The translations under genes and the position numbers were made by a program. This document shows, piece after piece, positions 15,309 through 23,232 of a stretch of 32,528 nucleotides of DNA; position 1 is the first letter of the stretch; every line of letters begins with the position of its first letter. The stretch spans positions 1 through 32,528 of the forward strand of contig DQUX01000240.1 of NCBI GenBank assembly GCA_015662065.1, read 5' to 3'. A model generated the notes under the pieces. The model saw only the letters and a list, made by a program, of their open reading frames with translations, did no database searches and was not told the origin of the DNA. Source of the DNA: Anaerolineales bacterium. Its GTDB lineage: Bacteria > Chloroflexota > Anaerolineae > B4-G1 > DUEL01.

Positions 15309-16481
15309 ATGCCACACTTTCGCACCGAGGCGGAGAGGCTACGGGATCGACTGATCGCCTGGCGGCGGGATTTCCACATGCACCCAGAGCTGGCCTTCGA
15401 GGAGCAGCGGACCGCCGGGATCGTCGTCGAGCACCTGGAACGGCTGGGGTACCGGGTGAGGAGGGGAATCGCAAAGACGGGCGTGATCGGCGTCCTGGAG
15501 GGAGGCAGGCCCGGCCCGGTGGTGATGTTTCGCTTCGATATGGATGGGCTGCCGGTCACCGAGGAGACCGGGGCCGAGTACGCTTCCCGGGTGCCGGGAC
15601 GGATGCACGCCTGCGGCCACGACGGCCACGTGGCTCTGGGAATGGGGCTGGCGGAACTGCTGGCTGCTCGACGAGAAGAGATGGCCGGCACAGCCGCGCT
15701 GCTCTTCCAGCCCGCCGAGGAGGGGGGCAATGGGGCCGAAGTGATGGTCCAGGAGGGGGCGCTGGAGAACCCCCGACCCGACGTCTTCCTGGCCACCCAC
15801 GTCTGGATCGAGAAGCCGGTGGGGACGGTGGACGTGAGCCCCGGCCCGGTGATGGCGGCGGCGGAGAAGTGGACCTGCACCATCCACGGGCAGGGCGGCC
15901 ACGGCGCCCTCCCTCAGCAGGCAGTGGACCCCATCGTGGCCGCCGCCTATGTGGTGACCGGTCTGCAGACGGTGGTGAGCCGCAACGTGAACCCGCTGGA
16001 CACGGCGGTGGTGAGCGTCGGATCGATCCACGGGGGCGATGCCTTCAACGTTATCCCTCCAGAGGTGCAAATGACCGGCACCATCCGCACCTACCAGCCG
16101 GCCACCCGAGAAACTGTCCTGCAGCGGGTGCGAGAGGTGATCGATGGGGTGGCGACCGCCTGCGGAGCCCACGCCGAGCTGGAGATCACCCCGCTCACCC
16201 CCCCTGTGATCAACGACCCGGAGGTCGTCGAAGTGGTCCGTCGGGCAGCGGAAGCGGTGGTCGGTCCGGAGCAGGTTGGGTCCGGCGAGCGGACGATGGG
16301 CAGCGAGGACGCCGCGTTCTTTATGGAAGAGGTGCCGGGATGCTATTTCTTCCTGGGCGCGGCCAACGCCGAGAGAGGACTGACCGCCCCCCACCATAAC
16401 CCCCGCTTCGACTTCGACGAGGAATCGCTGGTGCTGGGGCTGACGATCCTGGCTGAGGCGGCGGGGGCATACCTGCTGTGA
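15309..16481 (+). CDS. M20 family metallo-amidohydrolase (M20D, IAA-amino acid/hippurate hydrolase type)
   Basis: A 390-residue zinc or manganese amidohydrolase that removes N-acyl groups from amino acids or related amides. The metal-site motifs are intact: HACGHDGH (C102, H104), the acidic pair E137-E138 in QPAEEGGNGA, H164 in THVWIEKPVGT and a late histidine in HHNPRFDFDE. The lid (dimerisation) domain lies between, with the GQGGHGALPQQAVDPI motif. ATG at 15309 has AAAGGAGG five bases upstream; in-frame starts further up would translate the hairpin region. The 3' 161 bases overlap, tail to tail, the end of the DUF2723 gene on the other strand. The substrate is unknown. Confidence 0.93.
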   Translation: MPHFRTEAERLRDRLIAWRRDFHMHPELAFEEQRTAGIVVEHLERLGYRVRRGIAKTGVIGVLEGGRPGPVVMFRFDMDGLPVTEETGAEYASRVPGRMHACGHDGHVALGMGLAELLAARREEMAGTAALLFQPAEEGGNGAEVMVQEGALENPRPDVFLATHVWIEKPVGTVDVSPGPVMAAAEKWTCTIHGQGGHGALPQQAVDPIVAAAYVVTGLQTVVSRNVNPLDTAVVSVGSIHGGDAFNVIPPEVQMTGTIRTYQPATRETVLQRVREVIDGVATACGAHAELEITPLTPPVINDPEVVEVVRRAAEAVVGPEQVGSGERTMGSEDAAFFMEEVPGCYFFLGAANAERGLTAPHHNPRFDFDEESLVLGLTILAEAAGAYLL

Positions 16482-19400
16482 GCTCGATCTCTCCAACCAC
16501 CACGTGGTCGGCCACGGGGGCCCCTCCCTCGCCCACCACCGGCAGTCGCTCCATCGTCGCCAACAGGTAGACGCCGACGATGACCCGGTACCGGCCCGGC
16601 GGGGCCTCTGGCGCGAGGAGGACCTGGTAGGGGTCGGTGATCTCCTGGCCTGGCTTCCACTGAGAAGTGGGTAGGGTCCCCTGCACCGGCCAGCTATCCA
16701 CCTGGCCGTGCAGCCGCCCATCCGGCCCCAGGAGCTGGACGGTGACGGTGTAGTCCTCCTCCATCATCCGTAGCGCTCGCCACCGCAGCGTGACGGGTAG
16801 GACTTCCCCCGGACGAAGCCGCTCCGCCCCCACCGCCGCCGCCACCAGCAGCATGCGACCGTCGAAATCGGCCAGCCCCCCCGGGCTGGGTCCCACCTCC
16901 ACGGCCGCCAGCACGCAACCATCGGTCGGGCGGGCCAACCAGCGACAGCGGGCCCCCCACCCCCTACACCCTACCCGCAGACGATAGGTCCCAGGTACGT
17001 CGGGGGCCGCCAGCCACACCCGGCTCCATGCCACCCCCGGCGCGACCCATCCCTCCGCTCTGCCCACGGCCTGTCCGGCCTCGTCTACCCATTCCAGACG
17101 CACCGCCCCCCCGTCCTCCACGCCCGCCCACGCCAGGTCCACCGCCACCGGGGAGCCGGCGGGGACCGCGGCTGGCAGGTCGTACCCCATCAGCCACGCC
17201 TTCTCCAGGAGTATCTGCACCCGGTGCGGGAGCTCGCCCCCCGGCTCCCCTCCCTCCACCTCCACCTGCGCCAGCCCCCACCAGATATCTCCTCCGTCGG
17301 CAGCCACCCCCTGCTCGGAGAACCGGGGGAAGAGGGCCACCTCCAGGCTGTAGCTCCCCGGCGGAAGCCAGGGGGGGATCGGCACCGGATGGTAGTCGGC
17401 CACCACCGCGCCGGGCGGCCAGCCGTTGGTGGGGTAGTGCCTCCCCACCGGTCGGACGCCGTCGGAGACCCAGGCCACCTCCCCGGCCCCATCCACCAGC
17501 CGTAGCCGCACCTCCAGGTCCTCCCGAGGGACGGCCGCCGCCCGCCAATAGAGAGTCAGGTGATAAAGGGAACGACCCTGGGGGTCCAGTTCCAGATCGA
17601 AGGCCATCAGCTCCACCGGCCCAAGGGTCGCTCCCGCCGTCTCCGCCCCCGGCGGCGGCTCCGCCCGCGGCTCCGTCCCCACCTCCACCAGCGGCCCCAG
17701 CGAGCGGAGGTGGAAGCTCTCCAGGTGGGGCAGGTAGCGGGCCAGGTAGACCGTCTGCCCGGCCGCCAGCCGGGCCGCCAGGTCGGCCCGGTACTCCTCC
17801 TCGGTGAAATGGACCACCAGGTCCAGGTCGGGCCGCAGCCCCTCAACCTGCTGGAGGTAGTAGAGGGGGGCGAACTTCTCCCCGTCGGCCAGGATCGCCG
17901 CGCCCGGCCTGATGGGCAGGCTCAACACGTACCGCCCCCACCGCTCCGCCTCCACCCGCCCGCTCTGATCAACCACCGGAAGATTGAGCCAGATCCGGCT
18001 GAGGGGGAGGAGGGCGAAGAGGGCGATCAGGCAGGAAGAGAGGAGCTTAACCCCGCCCCTGCCACCCTCTCCCCCTCTCCCGGTGGGAGAGGAGGAGGGG
18101 GAAGGGAGAAGGAGTGAGGTCGCCGCCCCTAACGCAGCCGTCCCCACCCCCACCCCCATCCACAGCGCCAGGATGAGGTGGGCTGGCAGCAGGAAGACGG
18201 AGATGTCCGGCACTAGGTAGATCAGCCCGTAAAAGGCATAGGCGAGGAAAGCCAGCCCGCTCACTAGCGCCAGCCGGGGCCGACGCGCCCCGAGCCAGCC
18301 CAGCCCCACCACCGCCAACATGACCCCCACCCAACCGAACGGCTCCAGCAGCATCCGTCCCACGATAGCGTACCGGGTGGGATCGCGCAGGAGCGCCGGT
18401 TGGAGCGCACCGCCGAACTGCTGCCCGGTCACGTAGGCGAGGAACTCCCCCGCCCTCATCCATCGCCCGTCGTGGAGGGCGGGCCAGCGGAGGGGGATGT
18501 AAGCGTAGAGAGACAAGCCCAACAGGAAGAGGAGCCCGCATCCCAACCACCCCCACCACTCCATCCGGGGGCGGGCGAGGAGGAGGATCAGCACCAGTGC
18601 CGGGAAGAGGAGCACCGTCGTCAGGTGGTTGGTGAGGGAGAGGCCCGAGAGGAGGGCCAGCCTCCACACCACCCGCCTCCCCCCCCTGCCCTCCAGTACC
18701 GTCGTCGCCAGCAACAGGAGCCCGGAGACAAAGAGGAGGTTCAGCGCGTAGACCTCCGCCACCACCGTCTGGGACCAGAAGACCCGGGAGAAAGCAAAGG
18801 CAAGAGCGACCAATAGCTGCGACGCACCCCCGACGTCCGTTGCTCTCCCCCTAACTCCCCCTTGGACGATGGCTCTGCGTCGTGCTCCTCCCGATAGGTG
18901 CGTCGCAGCGGCCCTGCCAGCCCGCCCGCCCGGACTGGCGGGCGAAGCGTTTTCACGCCGCCCCCCTTCCGGTGGGTGCATCACGGCGGCCGGATGTTTC
19001 CTTCTAAACGCAAAGAGGGCTCTTTTTATTCCCCTTCGCGGCCTTTGCGACCTTTGCGGTCGGGACGGTGGATCGTCGCCAGGGGCGAACACGCGTCCGA
19101 GAAGCTCATGGAAGAGAACCACCGCCCCCGTCCCAAAGACAGCCGAGGTCATATTCACCCGCCAAGCCACCGAGCCGAAGGGGAGCAGGGAGAAGAGCTT
19201 GCCCAGGAGGATGTAAAGGGGGTAGCCGGTGGGATGGGCGATCCCCAGCGCGGGGGCGACCACCTGGAACTCAAACGTGTCCGCCTCCCCCACCGCCTGC
19301 CCCATCGTCCGCAGGTAGAGGCCGAGGACGACCAGGGCCAGGAGGAGGACAGCCCACCTCCTGCCCGGCCCCCAGGCGAGAAAGAGGGTCAACCCCGCCC

Positions 19401-19671
19401 CCCCTGCCAGCAGCACCAGCCCCATCAGCGGGTCCGGCTGGGGGGAGAGCAGGTAAGCCAGCGGGAGGAGCAGCCCCACCCAAGCCCCGGCCCGGCGGGG
19501 GGCGAGCGCTCGCCAGAGAAGAAGCCCGACCCCACCTCCTGCCAGCGCCATCCCGCCCACGGCCAGAGGAGAGGAGAAGAGAGGGCGCAGGTAGAGGGCC
19601 TCGCCCAGGTAGCGGGCCAGGCCCAGGGACCAGAGGCAGGCAGCCAATATCCAGCGCAGCGCTTTGCTCAT
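16321..19671 (-). CDS. DUF2723 / GT-C-like multi-pass membrane protein with repeat-derived insertions
   Basis: A 1116-residue membrane protein of the DUF2723 family, related in layout to GT-C glycosyltransferases (PMT type). Many hydrophobic helices fill residues about 1-560. The family signature GEADTFEFQVVAPALG-IAHPTGYPLY (residues 128-153) gives an acidic loop residue D131. The C-terminal third is soluble and contains beta-sandwich-like repeats (GWPPGAVVADYHPV, then TSQWKPGQEITDPYQV). Two segments look foreign: residues about 197-283 (18820-19080; 9-bp repeats and an inverted-repeat element) and about 519-537 (18060-18115; palindromic repeat). The conserved sequence ends near residue 1063 (VVGEIELTAG); the last 53 residues run antisense through the M20 gene. 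Start ATG 19671 follows the PBP2 stop by 41 bases. Confidence 0.75.
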   Translation of the reverse strand: MSKALRWILAACLWSLGLARYLGEALYLRPLFSSPLAVGGMALAGGGVGLLLWRALAPRRAGAWVGLLLPLAYLLSPQPDPLMGLVLLAGGAGLTLFLAWGPGRRWAVLLLALVVLGLYLRTMGQAVGEADTFEFQVVAPALGIAHPTGYPLYILLGKLFSLLPFGSVAWRVNMTSAVFGTGAVVLFHELLGRVFAPGDDPPSRPQRSQRPRRGIKRALFAFRRKHPAAVMHPPEGGRRENASPASPGGRAGRAAATHLSGGARRRAIVQGGVRGRATDVGGASQLLVALAFAFSRVFWSQTVVAEVYALNLLFVSGLLLLATTVLEGRGGRRVVWRLALLSGLSLTNHLTTVLLFPALVLILLLARPRMEWWGWLGCGLLFLLGLSLYAYIPLRWPALHDGRWMRAGEFLAYVTGQQFGGALQPALLRDPTRYAIVGRMLLEPFGWVGVMLAVVGLGWLGARRPRLALVSGLAFLAYAFYGLIYLVPDISVFLLPAHLILALWMGVGVGTAALGAATSLLLPSPSSSPTGRGGEGGRGGVKLLSSCLIALFALLPLSRIWLNLPVVDQSGRVEAERWGRYVLSLPIRPGAAILADGEKFAPLYYLQQVEGLRPDLDLVVHFTEEEYRADLAARLAAGQTVYLARYLPHLESFHLRSLGPLVEVGTEPRAEPPPGAETAGATLGPVELMAFDLELDPQGRSLYHLTLYWRAAAVPREDLEVRLRLVDGAGEVAWVSDGVRPVGRHYPTNGWPPGAVVADYHPVPIPPWLPPGSYSLEVALFPRFSEQGVAADGGDIWWGLAQVEVEGGEPGGELPHRVQILLEKAWLMGYDLPAAVPAGSPVAVDLAWAGVEDGGAVRLEWVDEAGQAVGRAEGWVAPGVAWSRVWLAAPDVPGTYRLRVGCRGWGARCRWLARPTDGCVLAAVEVGPSPGGLADFDGRMLLVAAAVGAERLRPGEVLPVTLRWRALRMMEEDYTVTVQLLGPDGRLHGQVDSWPVQGTLPTSQWKPGQEITDPYQVLLAPEAPPGRYRVIVGVYLLATMERLPVVGEGGAPVADHVVVGEIELTAGMPPPPQPGSSAPAPAIPRRSRSGGYGGGRSVLSRRWPRPGRNSIPAPLP
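18074..18092. repeat. Palindromic CCTCTCCC-type repeat inside the DUF2723 gene
   Basis: Cctctccc (18074-18081), ggt, gggagagg (18085-18092) is a perfect 8-bp inverted repeat within a purine/pyrimidine-skewed stretch (about 18060-18115). It is translated in frame as SPSSSPTGRGGEGGRGG, a low-complexity peptide between two membrane helices. Repeats of this style are usually intergenic. Confidence 0.65.
18818..18909. repeat. 92-bp element with perfect 13-bp inverted ends inside the DUF2723 gene
   Basis: GCTGCGACGCACC (18818-18830) and GGTGCGTCGCAGC (18897-18909) are perfect inverted copies. The element is read in frame as residues 255-285 of the DUF2723 protein, a Gly/Arg/Ala-rich stretch unlike the surrounding membrane protein. 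No transposase gene is present, so it resembles a MITE or a palindromic coding insertion. Confidence 0.65.
19033..19059. repeat. Three 9-bp repeats inside the DUF2723 gene
   Basis: Ccttcgcgg, cctttgcga, cctttgcgg. Being a multiple of three, the array is read in frame, as P-Q-R, S-Q-R, P-R-R on the coding strand. It lies at the start of the foreign segment that ends with the inverted-repeat element at 18818-18909. Confidence 0.75.
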
Positions 19672-19712
19672 CCGCGTCCCCGCTTCCCCGCGTCCCTGCG
19701 CCCCTGCGCCTC
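19672..19712. repeat. Degenerate 8-9 bp repeat array between PBP2 and the DUF2723 gene
   Basis: The 41-base gap from the PBP2 TAG (19713-19715) to the DUF2723 ATG consists of cgcgtcccc, gcttcccc, gcgtccctg, cgcccctg and cgcctc-like units. It fills the junction entirely, as the 7-bp arrays do elsewhere. GGAGG right after the PBP2 stop may serve as a distal ribosome site. Confidence 0.55.
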
Positions 19713-21758
19713 CTACGGCCTTGCAGCGGTCGACCGGCCGTGGAAGTACCAATCCAGCACCTCCTGAGCCACCGGCACCGCCGCCACCGACCCCTCCCCG
19801 CCATTGTAGATAAAGACGATCACAGCGATCTCGGGGGCCTCCACCGGGGCAAAGGCTATAAACCAGGCGTGGGTCGGCTGGGCCAGACCTGTCCCACAGA
19901 TCCCCATCTGCTGGGCGATGTCGTCGCAGAACTGGGCCGTGCCGGTCTTGCCCGCCACCCGCACCCCGTCCACCTGCCCCCGCGTCGCTGTCCCGTAGGC
20001 CACCGCGCCCTCCAACCCCTCGTGGATCAGGGTCCAGTTCTCTGGGGAGATGGGCAGGGTGCGGATGATCTCCGGCCGGAAGGGCTGTACCACGTTTCCC
20101 CCGGCATCGGTGATGTGATGGACGATCTGAGGCCGGTAGAGGATGCCGCCGTTGGCGGTGGCGGCCATCATGTTGAGCATCTGCAAGGGAGTGACCAGCA
20201 GATACCCCTGTCCAATGGACAGGTTGTAGGTGTCGCCTGTGGACCAGTTCTCGCCGATGGTGAGCCGCTTCCAACGGGCCGTGGGCACCAGGCCGGCGGC
20301 CTCCAAAGGGAGCTCGATCCCGGTCGGTTCCCCCAGCCCAAAGAGGCGGGCGTAGTCCGTCATCCGCTCCAGCCCCAACCCCTCGAAATCCGCCTCCTCA
20401 AGCCCCCCACCCACCTGATAGAAGAAGATGTCGCAGGAATGCGCCAGCCCGTGCACAATATCCAGCCATCCGTGACCGGAGCGGAGCCAGCAGTGAAAGG
20501 GCTGAGCACGACCCGGGTCGTTGGGATAGTACTTGTTGGGCACAACAATGGTTCCGGGACAATGCAACCGGGTGCGGGAGGTCAGCACCCCCTCCTGAAG
20601 CGCCGCGGCGGCGGGGATGATCTTGAAGATGGATCCCGGCGGCAGTTCGTCGAATACGGCGTGATTCAGCAGGGGGCGGTGCGGGTCATCCTGCAGCCGC
20701 TGGAGGACCTCGGGAGAGATGCCCTGAGCGAAGAGGTTGTTATCGTAGGTGGGCAGGCTGACCATCGCCAGGACCTCCCCTGTCTGCGGGTTCATAACGA
20801 TGACCACCCCCCGCCGGGAGTTGACGTTGGGACGGGTCATCCCCCGCCAGAGGGCGTCCTGGACCACCTGTTGTAGCTTCAGATCGATCGTCAGATAGAC
20901 GTTGTGGCCGGGCACCGGCGGCTGCTCCTCCCCCAGCACCCGCACCAGCCGCCCCACGACGTCCTCCTCCTGAAAGCGTTGCCCCGGCTTTCCCTTCAGC
21001 CAATCCTCGAAGGAGGCCTCGATCCCTGCGTAACCGATCCGGTCGGTCGTGGGATCGTACCCCTGGTCCGCGTAGGCCTCCGCCTCCGCCGCCGGGATCG
21101 CCCCCAAGTAGCCCACCAACTGGGCGACCAGCGAGCCGTAGGGGTACTGGCGGCGGGAGACAACCCCCACCCGAACACCGGGAAACGTGAGCCCCTCGCC
21201 CTGAGCGATGATCAACGCGATCTCTCGGTCCACCTTCCGGGCCACGACCAGCGGTTCGTAGGGGGCTATTCTCTCCGCCTTCTCCACCATCTCCCGAAGC
21301 CCTGGAGGAGCGTCGGGCTGGGGGAGCGAGCCGGTCAGACGGCGCTCCAGCCACCGGCCCGGGTTGGCGGAGGGGGCCGGCTCAGAGCGCGTGTAGGGCA
21401 GATCAAGCAGGGCGGCCAGCCGCCGCAGCACTGCCTCCCGCTCTAGATCCTCCTCCGGCAGCAGGGCGGGGATGACAGCCACCTGGAAAGCGGGGACATT
21501 GCGCACCAGCAACTCCCCGTCTCGGCCATAGATGAGCCCGCGGGGGGCCGGCAACCGCACCAGCCGGGCCCGCTGCTCCTGCGCCTGCGCCATCCAGTAG
21601 TCCGCCTCCCTCACCTGGAGCTGATACAGGCGGACTCCGAAGAGCCCCAGGACGGTCAGGAAGACACAGGCCAACAGGACCAGGCGGGGAGAGGCGATCA
21701 GGAGGGCGAGCCGTCGGGCCAGCCCGCGGGGCGGAAGCTGAGGAGCCCTAGGCGCCAT
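19713..21758 (-). CDS. mrdA: Penicillin-binding protein 2 (elongasome transpeptidase)
   Basis: A 681-residue class B PBP that cross-links peptidoglycan during side-wall elongation. It has an N-terminal membrane anchor (about residues 22-46), a pedestal/dimerisation domain with APRGLIYGRDGELL, and a C-terminal transpeptidase domain. The catalytic motifs are intact: S376-x-x-K379 in PPGSIFKI, S441-C-D443 (the SxN-type motif, SCD as in many PBP2) and K604-T-G606 in GKTGTAQF. ATG at 21758 is preferred over the adjacent TTG at 21761. It overlaps the mreD end by 11 bases. The mreB-mreC-mreD-PBP2 order is the classical rod-shape operon, which supports the PBP2 rather than PBP3 assignment; rodA is not in the window. 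Confidence 0.95.
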   Translation of the reverse strand: MAPRAPQLPPRGLARRLALLIASPRLVLLACVFLTVLGLFGVRLYQLQVREADYWMAQAQEQRARLVRLPAPRGLIYGRDGELLVRNVPAFQVAVIPALLPEEDLEREAVLRRLAALLDLPYTRSEPAPSANPGRWLERRLTGSLPQPDAPPGLREMVEKAERIAPYEPLVVARKVDREIALIIAQGEGLTFPGVRVGVVSRRQYPYGSLVAQLVGYLGAIPAAEAEAYADQGYDPTTDRIGYAGIEASFEDWLKGKPGQRFQEEDVVGRLVRVLGEEQPPVPGHNVYLTIDLKLQQVVQDALWRGMTRPNVNSRRGVVIVMNPQTGEVLAMVSLPTYDNNLFAQGISPEVLQRLQDDPHRPLLNHAVFDELPPGSIFKIIPAAAALQEGVLTSRTRLHCPGTIVVPNKYYPNDPGRAQPFHCWLRSGHGWLDIVHGLAHSCDIFFYQVGGGLEEADFEGLGLERMTDYARLFGLGEPTGIELPLEAAGLVPTARWKRLTIGENWSTGDTYNLSIGQGYLLVTPLQMLNMMAATANGGILYRPQIVHHITDAGGNVVQPFRPEIIRTLPISPENWTLIHEGLEGAVAYGTATRGQVDGVRVAGKTGTAQFCDDIAQQMGICGTGLAQPTHAWFIAFAPVEAPEIAVIVFIYNGGEGSVAAVPVAQEVLDWYFHGRSTAARP

Positions 21759-22221
21759 CAAACGTAAACCCCTCCGGCCGCGTGCGGCGGTCCAGCCAGC
21801 TCAGCGGCCAATGCACAAAGGGAGCCAGCACCGCGTTCAGGACCGCCGAGGGGGCGGCCACGTGGGATAGAGCGTATCGCCAGTCCACCGGGTGAGCCGA
21901 CCAACCTAAAATCAGCAGCAACACCAGGTGGTAGGCGAAGCAGGTGATCAGCACCAACAGAAACAACTGCAGGAAGGTGGAGCCCAACTCCCGTCCCCAC
22001 TGCTGGCCCACGAAGAGCGCCGCCAGCAGGAGGGAGAAGGTGATGGCACCGAAAGGCCCACCGGAGAAAAGATCGAGCAGGATGCCGCCGATGAAGGCCC
22101 AGACGGTGCCCTCGACCGAGCCGCGCAGGAAGGCCCACCCGGCCACGACCAGGAAGACCAGGTCGGGACGCCCTCCCAGGAGGGAGACTTGGGCCAGCCC
22201 CAGGTCCTGGACCAGGGCCAC
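21748..22221 (-). CDS. mreD: Rod shape-determining membrane protein MreD
   Basis: A 157-residue multi-pass membrane protein of the elongasome. It shows the family's GRPDLVFLVVAGWAFLRGSVEGTVWAFIGGILLDLFSG region and four or five hydrophobic helices. The first canonical start in frame is GTG at 22221. However, the 13 codons upstream encode ILSLYVVLPLLTA, which looks like the missing front of the first membrane helix. They contain no ATG, GTG or TTG. AGGGGGTG lies just before an ATC at 22258-22260, so an unusual AUC start (170 residues) is possible. It lies between mreC and PBP2. Confidence 0.88.
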   Translation of the reverse strand: MALVQDLGLAQVSLLGGRPDLVFLVVAGWAFLRGSVEGTVWAFIGGILLDLFSGGPFGAITFSLLLAALFVGQQWGRELGSTFLQLFLLVLITCFAYHLVLLLILGWSAHPVDWRYALSHVAAPSAVLNAVLAPFVHWPLSWLDRRTRPEGFTFDGA

Positions 22222-22270
22222 CGCGGTCAGAAGCGGCAGGACGACGTACAGGCTGAGGATGACCCACCCC

Positions 22271-23161
22271 CTACGGCTGCTCGCCCGGCTCCGCCTCCTC
22301 CTGAACCAGGGGCTGGAAGGAGGCGATGATCAGCACCAACTCCACCCGTCGGTAGTCCACCGCCGGGCGCACCACCGCCTCCTGGTGGAGGGCGAAGTCC
22401 TGCTGCTGGACCTCGGCCACCTGCCCGACGACCAGCCCCCGGGGGAGGACGCCCCCCAGGCCGGAGGTGAGGACAACATCCCCCACCAGCACCTCGTCCT
22501 CCTGAGGGATGTAGATCATCCGCAGAGAGCCGTCGGGCCGACCACGGACCAGGCCGGTGGCGCGGGATTGCTGGAGGAGAGCGGCCACACCGCTGCCGGG
22601 GTCGCTGAGCAACTGCACCTTACTGGTGTGCGGGCCGACCTCGGCGATGCGCCCCACCAGGACCGCGCCGCCGGTCACTACGGGCATCCCCGCCGCCACC
22701 CCTTCCTCCGCGCCGGCGTTGACGGAGAGATAGTGCAGGTAGGGGTTGGGCTCCTGCCCCACCACATCGCCGCAGGGGGCGTTGAGACAGGCAGACCGCC
22801 CGACCACGTCGGCCCCCAGGAAGGCCCAGGTGGGGTTCTCGGCGGCGAAGTTGAGCAGGACGCGCAATTGGGCCGCCTCCGCCTCGAACTCCCGCAGGCG
22901 GACGTTCTCCACGGAGAGGGCATCCACTCGCTCCCGCAGCTCCTCCACCTCGGCGCGCAGCTCCCGCGCCTCCCGCACCGTCTGGAACAGGTCGCCCGCC
23001 CCCTCCACCAGCGCGGCCGCCCCCCGCTGGAGCGGGGCGACGACGATCTGAAGCGTGTTCTCGACCGGGGTCAGAACCCCGGTTTCGTGAAGGGCCAGAA
23101 GCAGGATGGCGAGAAGGAGGAAAAGCAAAGGCAGCCAGGAACGGTACGCTCCGCGTCTCAC
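22271..23161 (-). CDS. mreC: Rod shape-determining protein MreC
   Basis: A 296-residue elongasome scaffold. It has a short cytoplasmic start, one membrane segment (PLLFLLLAILLLALHETG), a coiled coil (about residues 55-100, with AEVEELRERVDALSVENVRLREFEAE), then the beta-rich domain with VNAGAEEGVAAGMPVVTGGAVLVGRI and the C-terminal GLGGVLPRGLVVGQV motif. I chose GTG at 23161 because GGGAGGTG sits immediately upstream. The longer in-frame GTG at 23191 (10 more residues) has no ribosome site. It follows mreB by 71 bases on the minus strand. Confidence 0.93.
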   Translation of the reverse strand: MRRGAYRSWLPLLFLLLAILLLALHETGVLTPVENTLQIVVAPLQRGAAALVEGAGDLFQTVREARELRAEVEELRERVDALSVENVRLREFEAEAAQLRVLLNFAAENPTWAFLGADVVGRSACLNAPCGDVVGQEPNPYLHYLSVNAGAEEGVAAGMPVVTGGAVLVGRIAEVGPHTSKVQLLSDPGSGVAALLQQSRATGLVRGRPDGSLRMIYIPQEDEVLVGDVVLTSGLGGVLPRGLVVGQVAEVQQQDFALHQEAVVRPAVDYRRVELVLIIASFQPLVQEEAEPGEQP

Positions 23162-23232
23162 CGCACCTCCCAACGCGCGCCGCCGGTTCACGGCGGCGCG
23201 GCGGACGTTTGATGCCTGTGCCCTTGGCCGGA

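Noticed and set aside
18818..18909. Complete insertion sequence
   Set aside because: Only about 92 bp lie between the inverted ends and there is no transposase frame; at most a MITE-like remnant.
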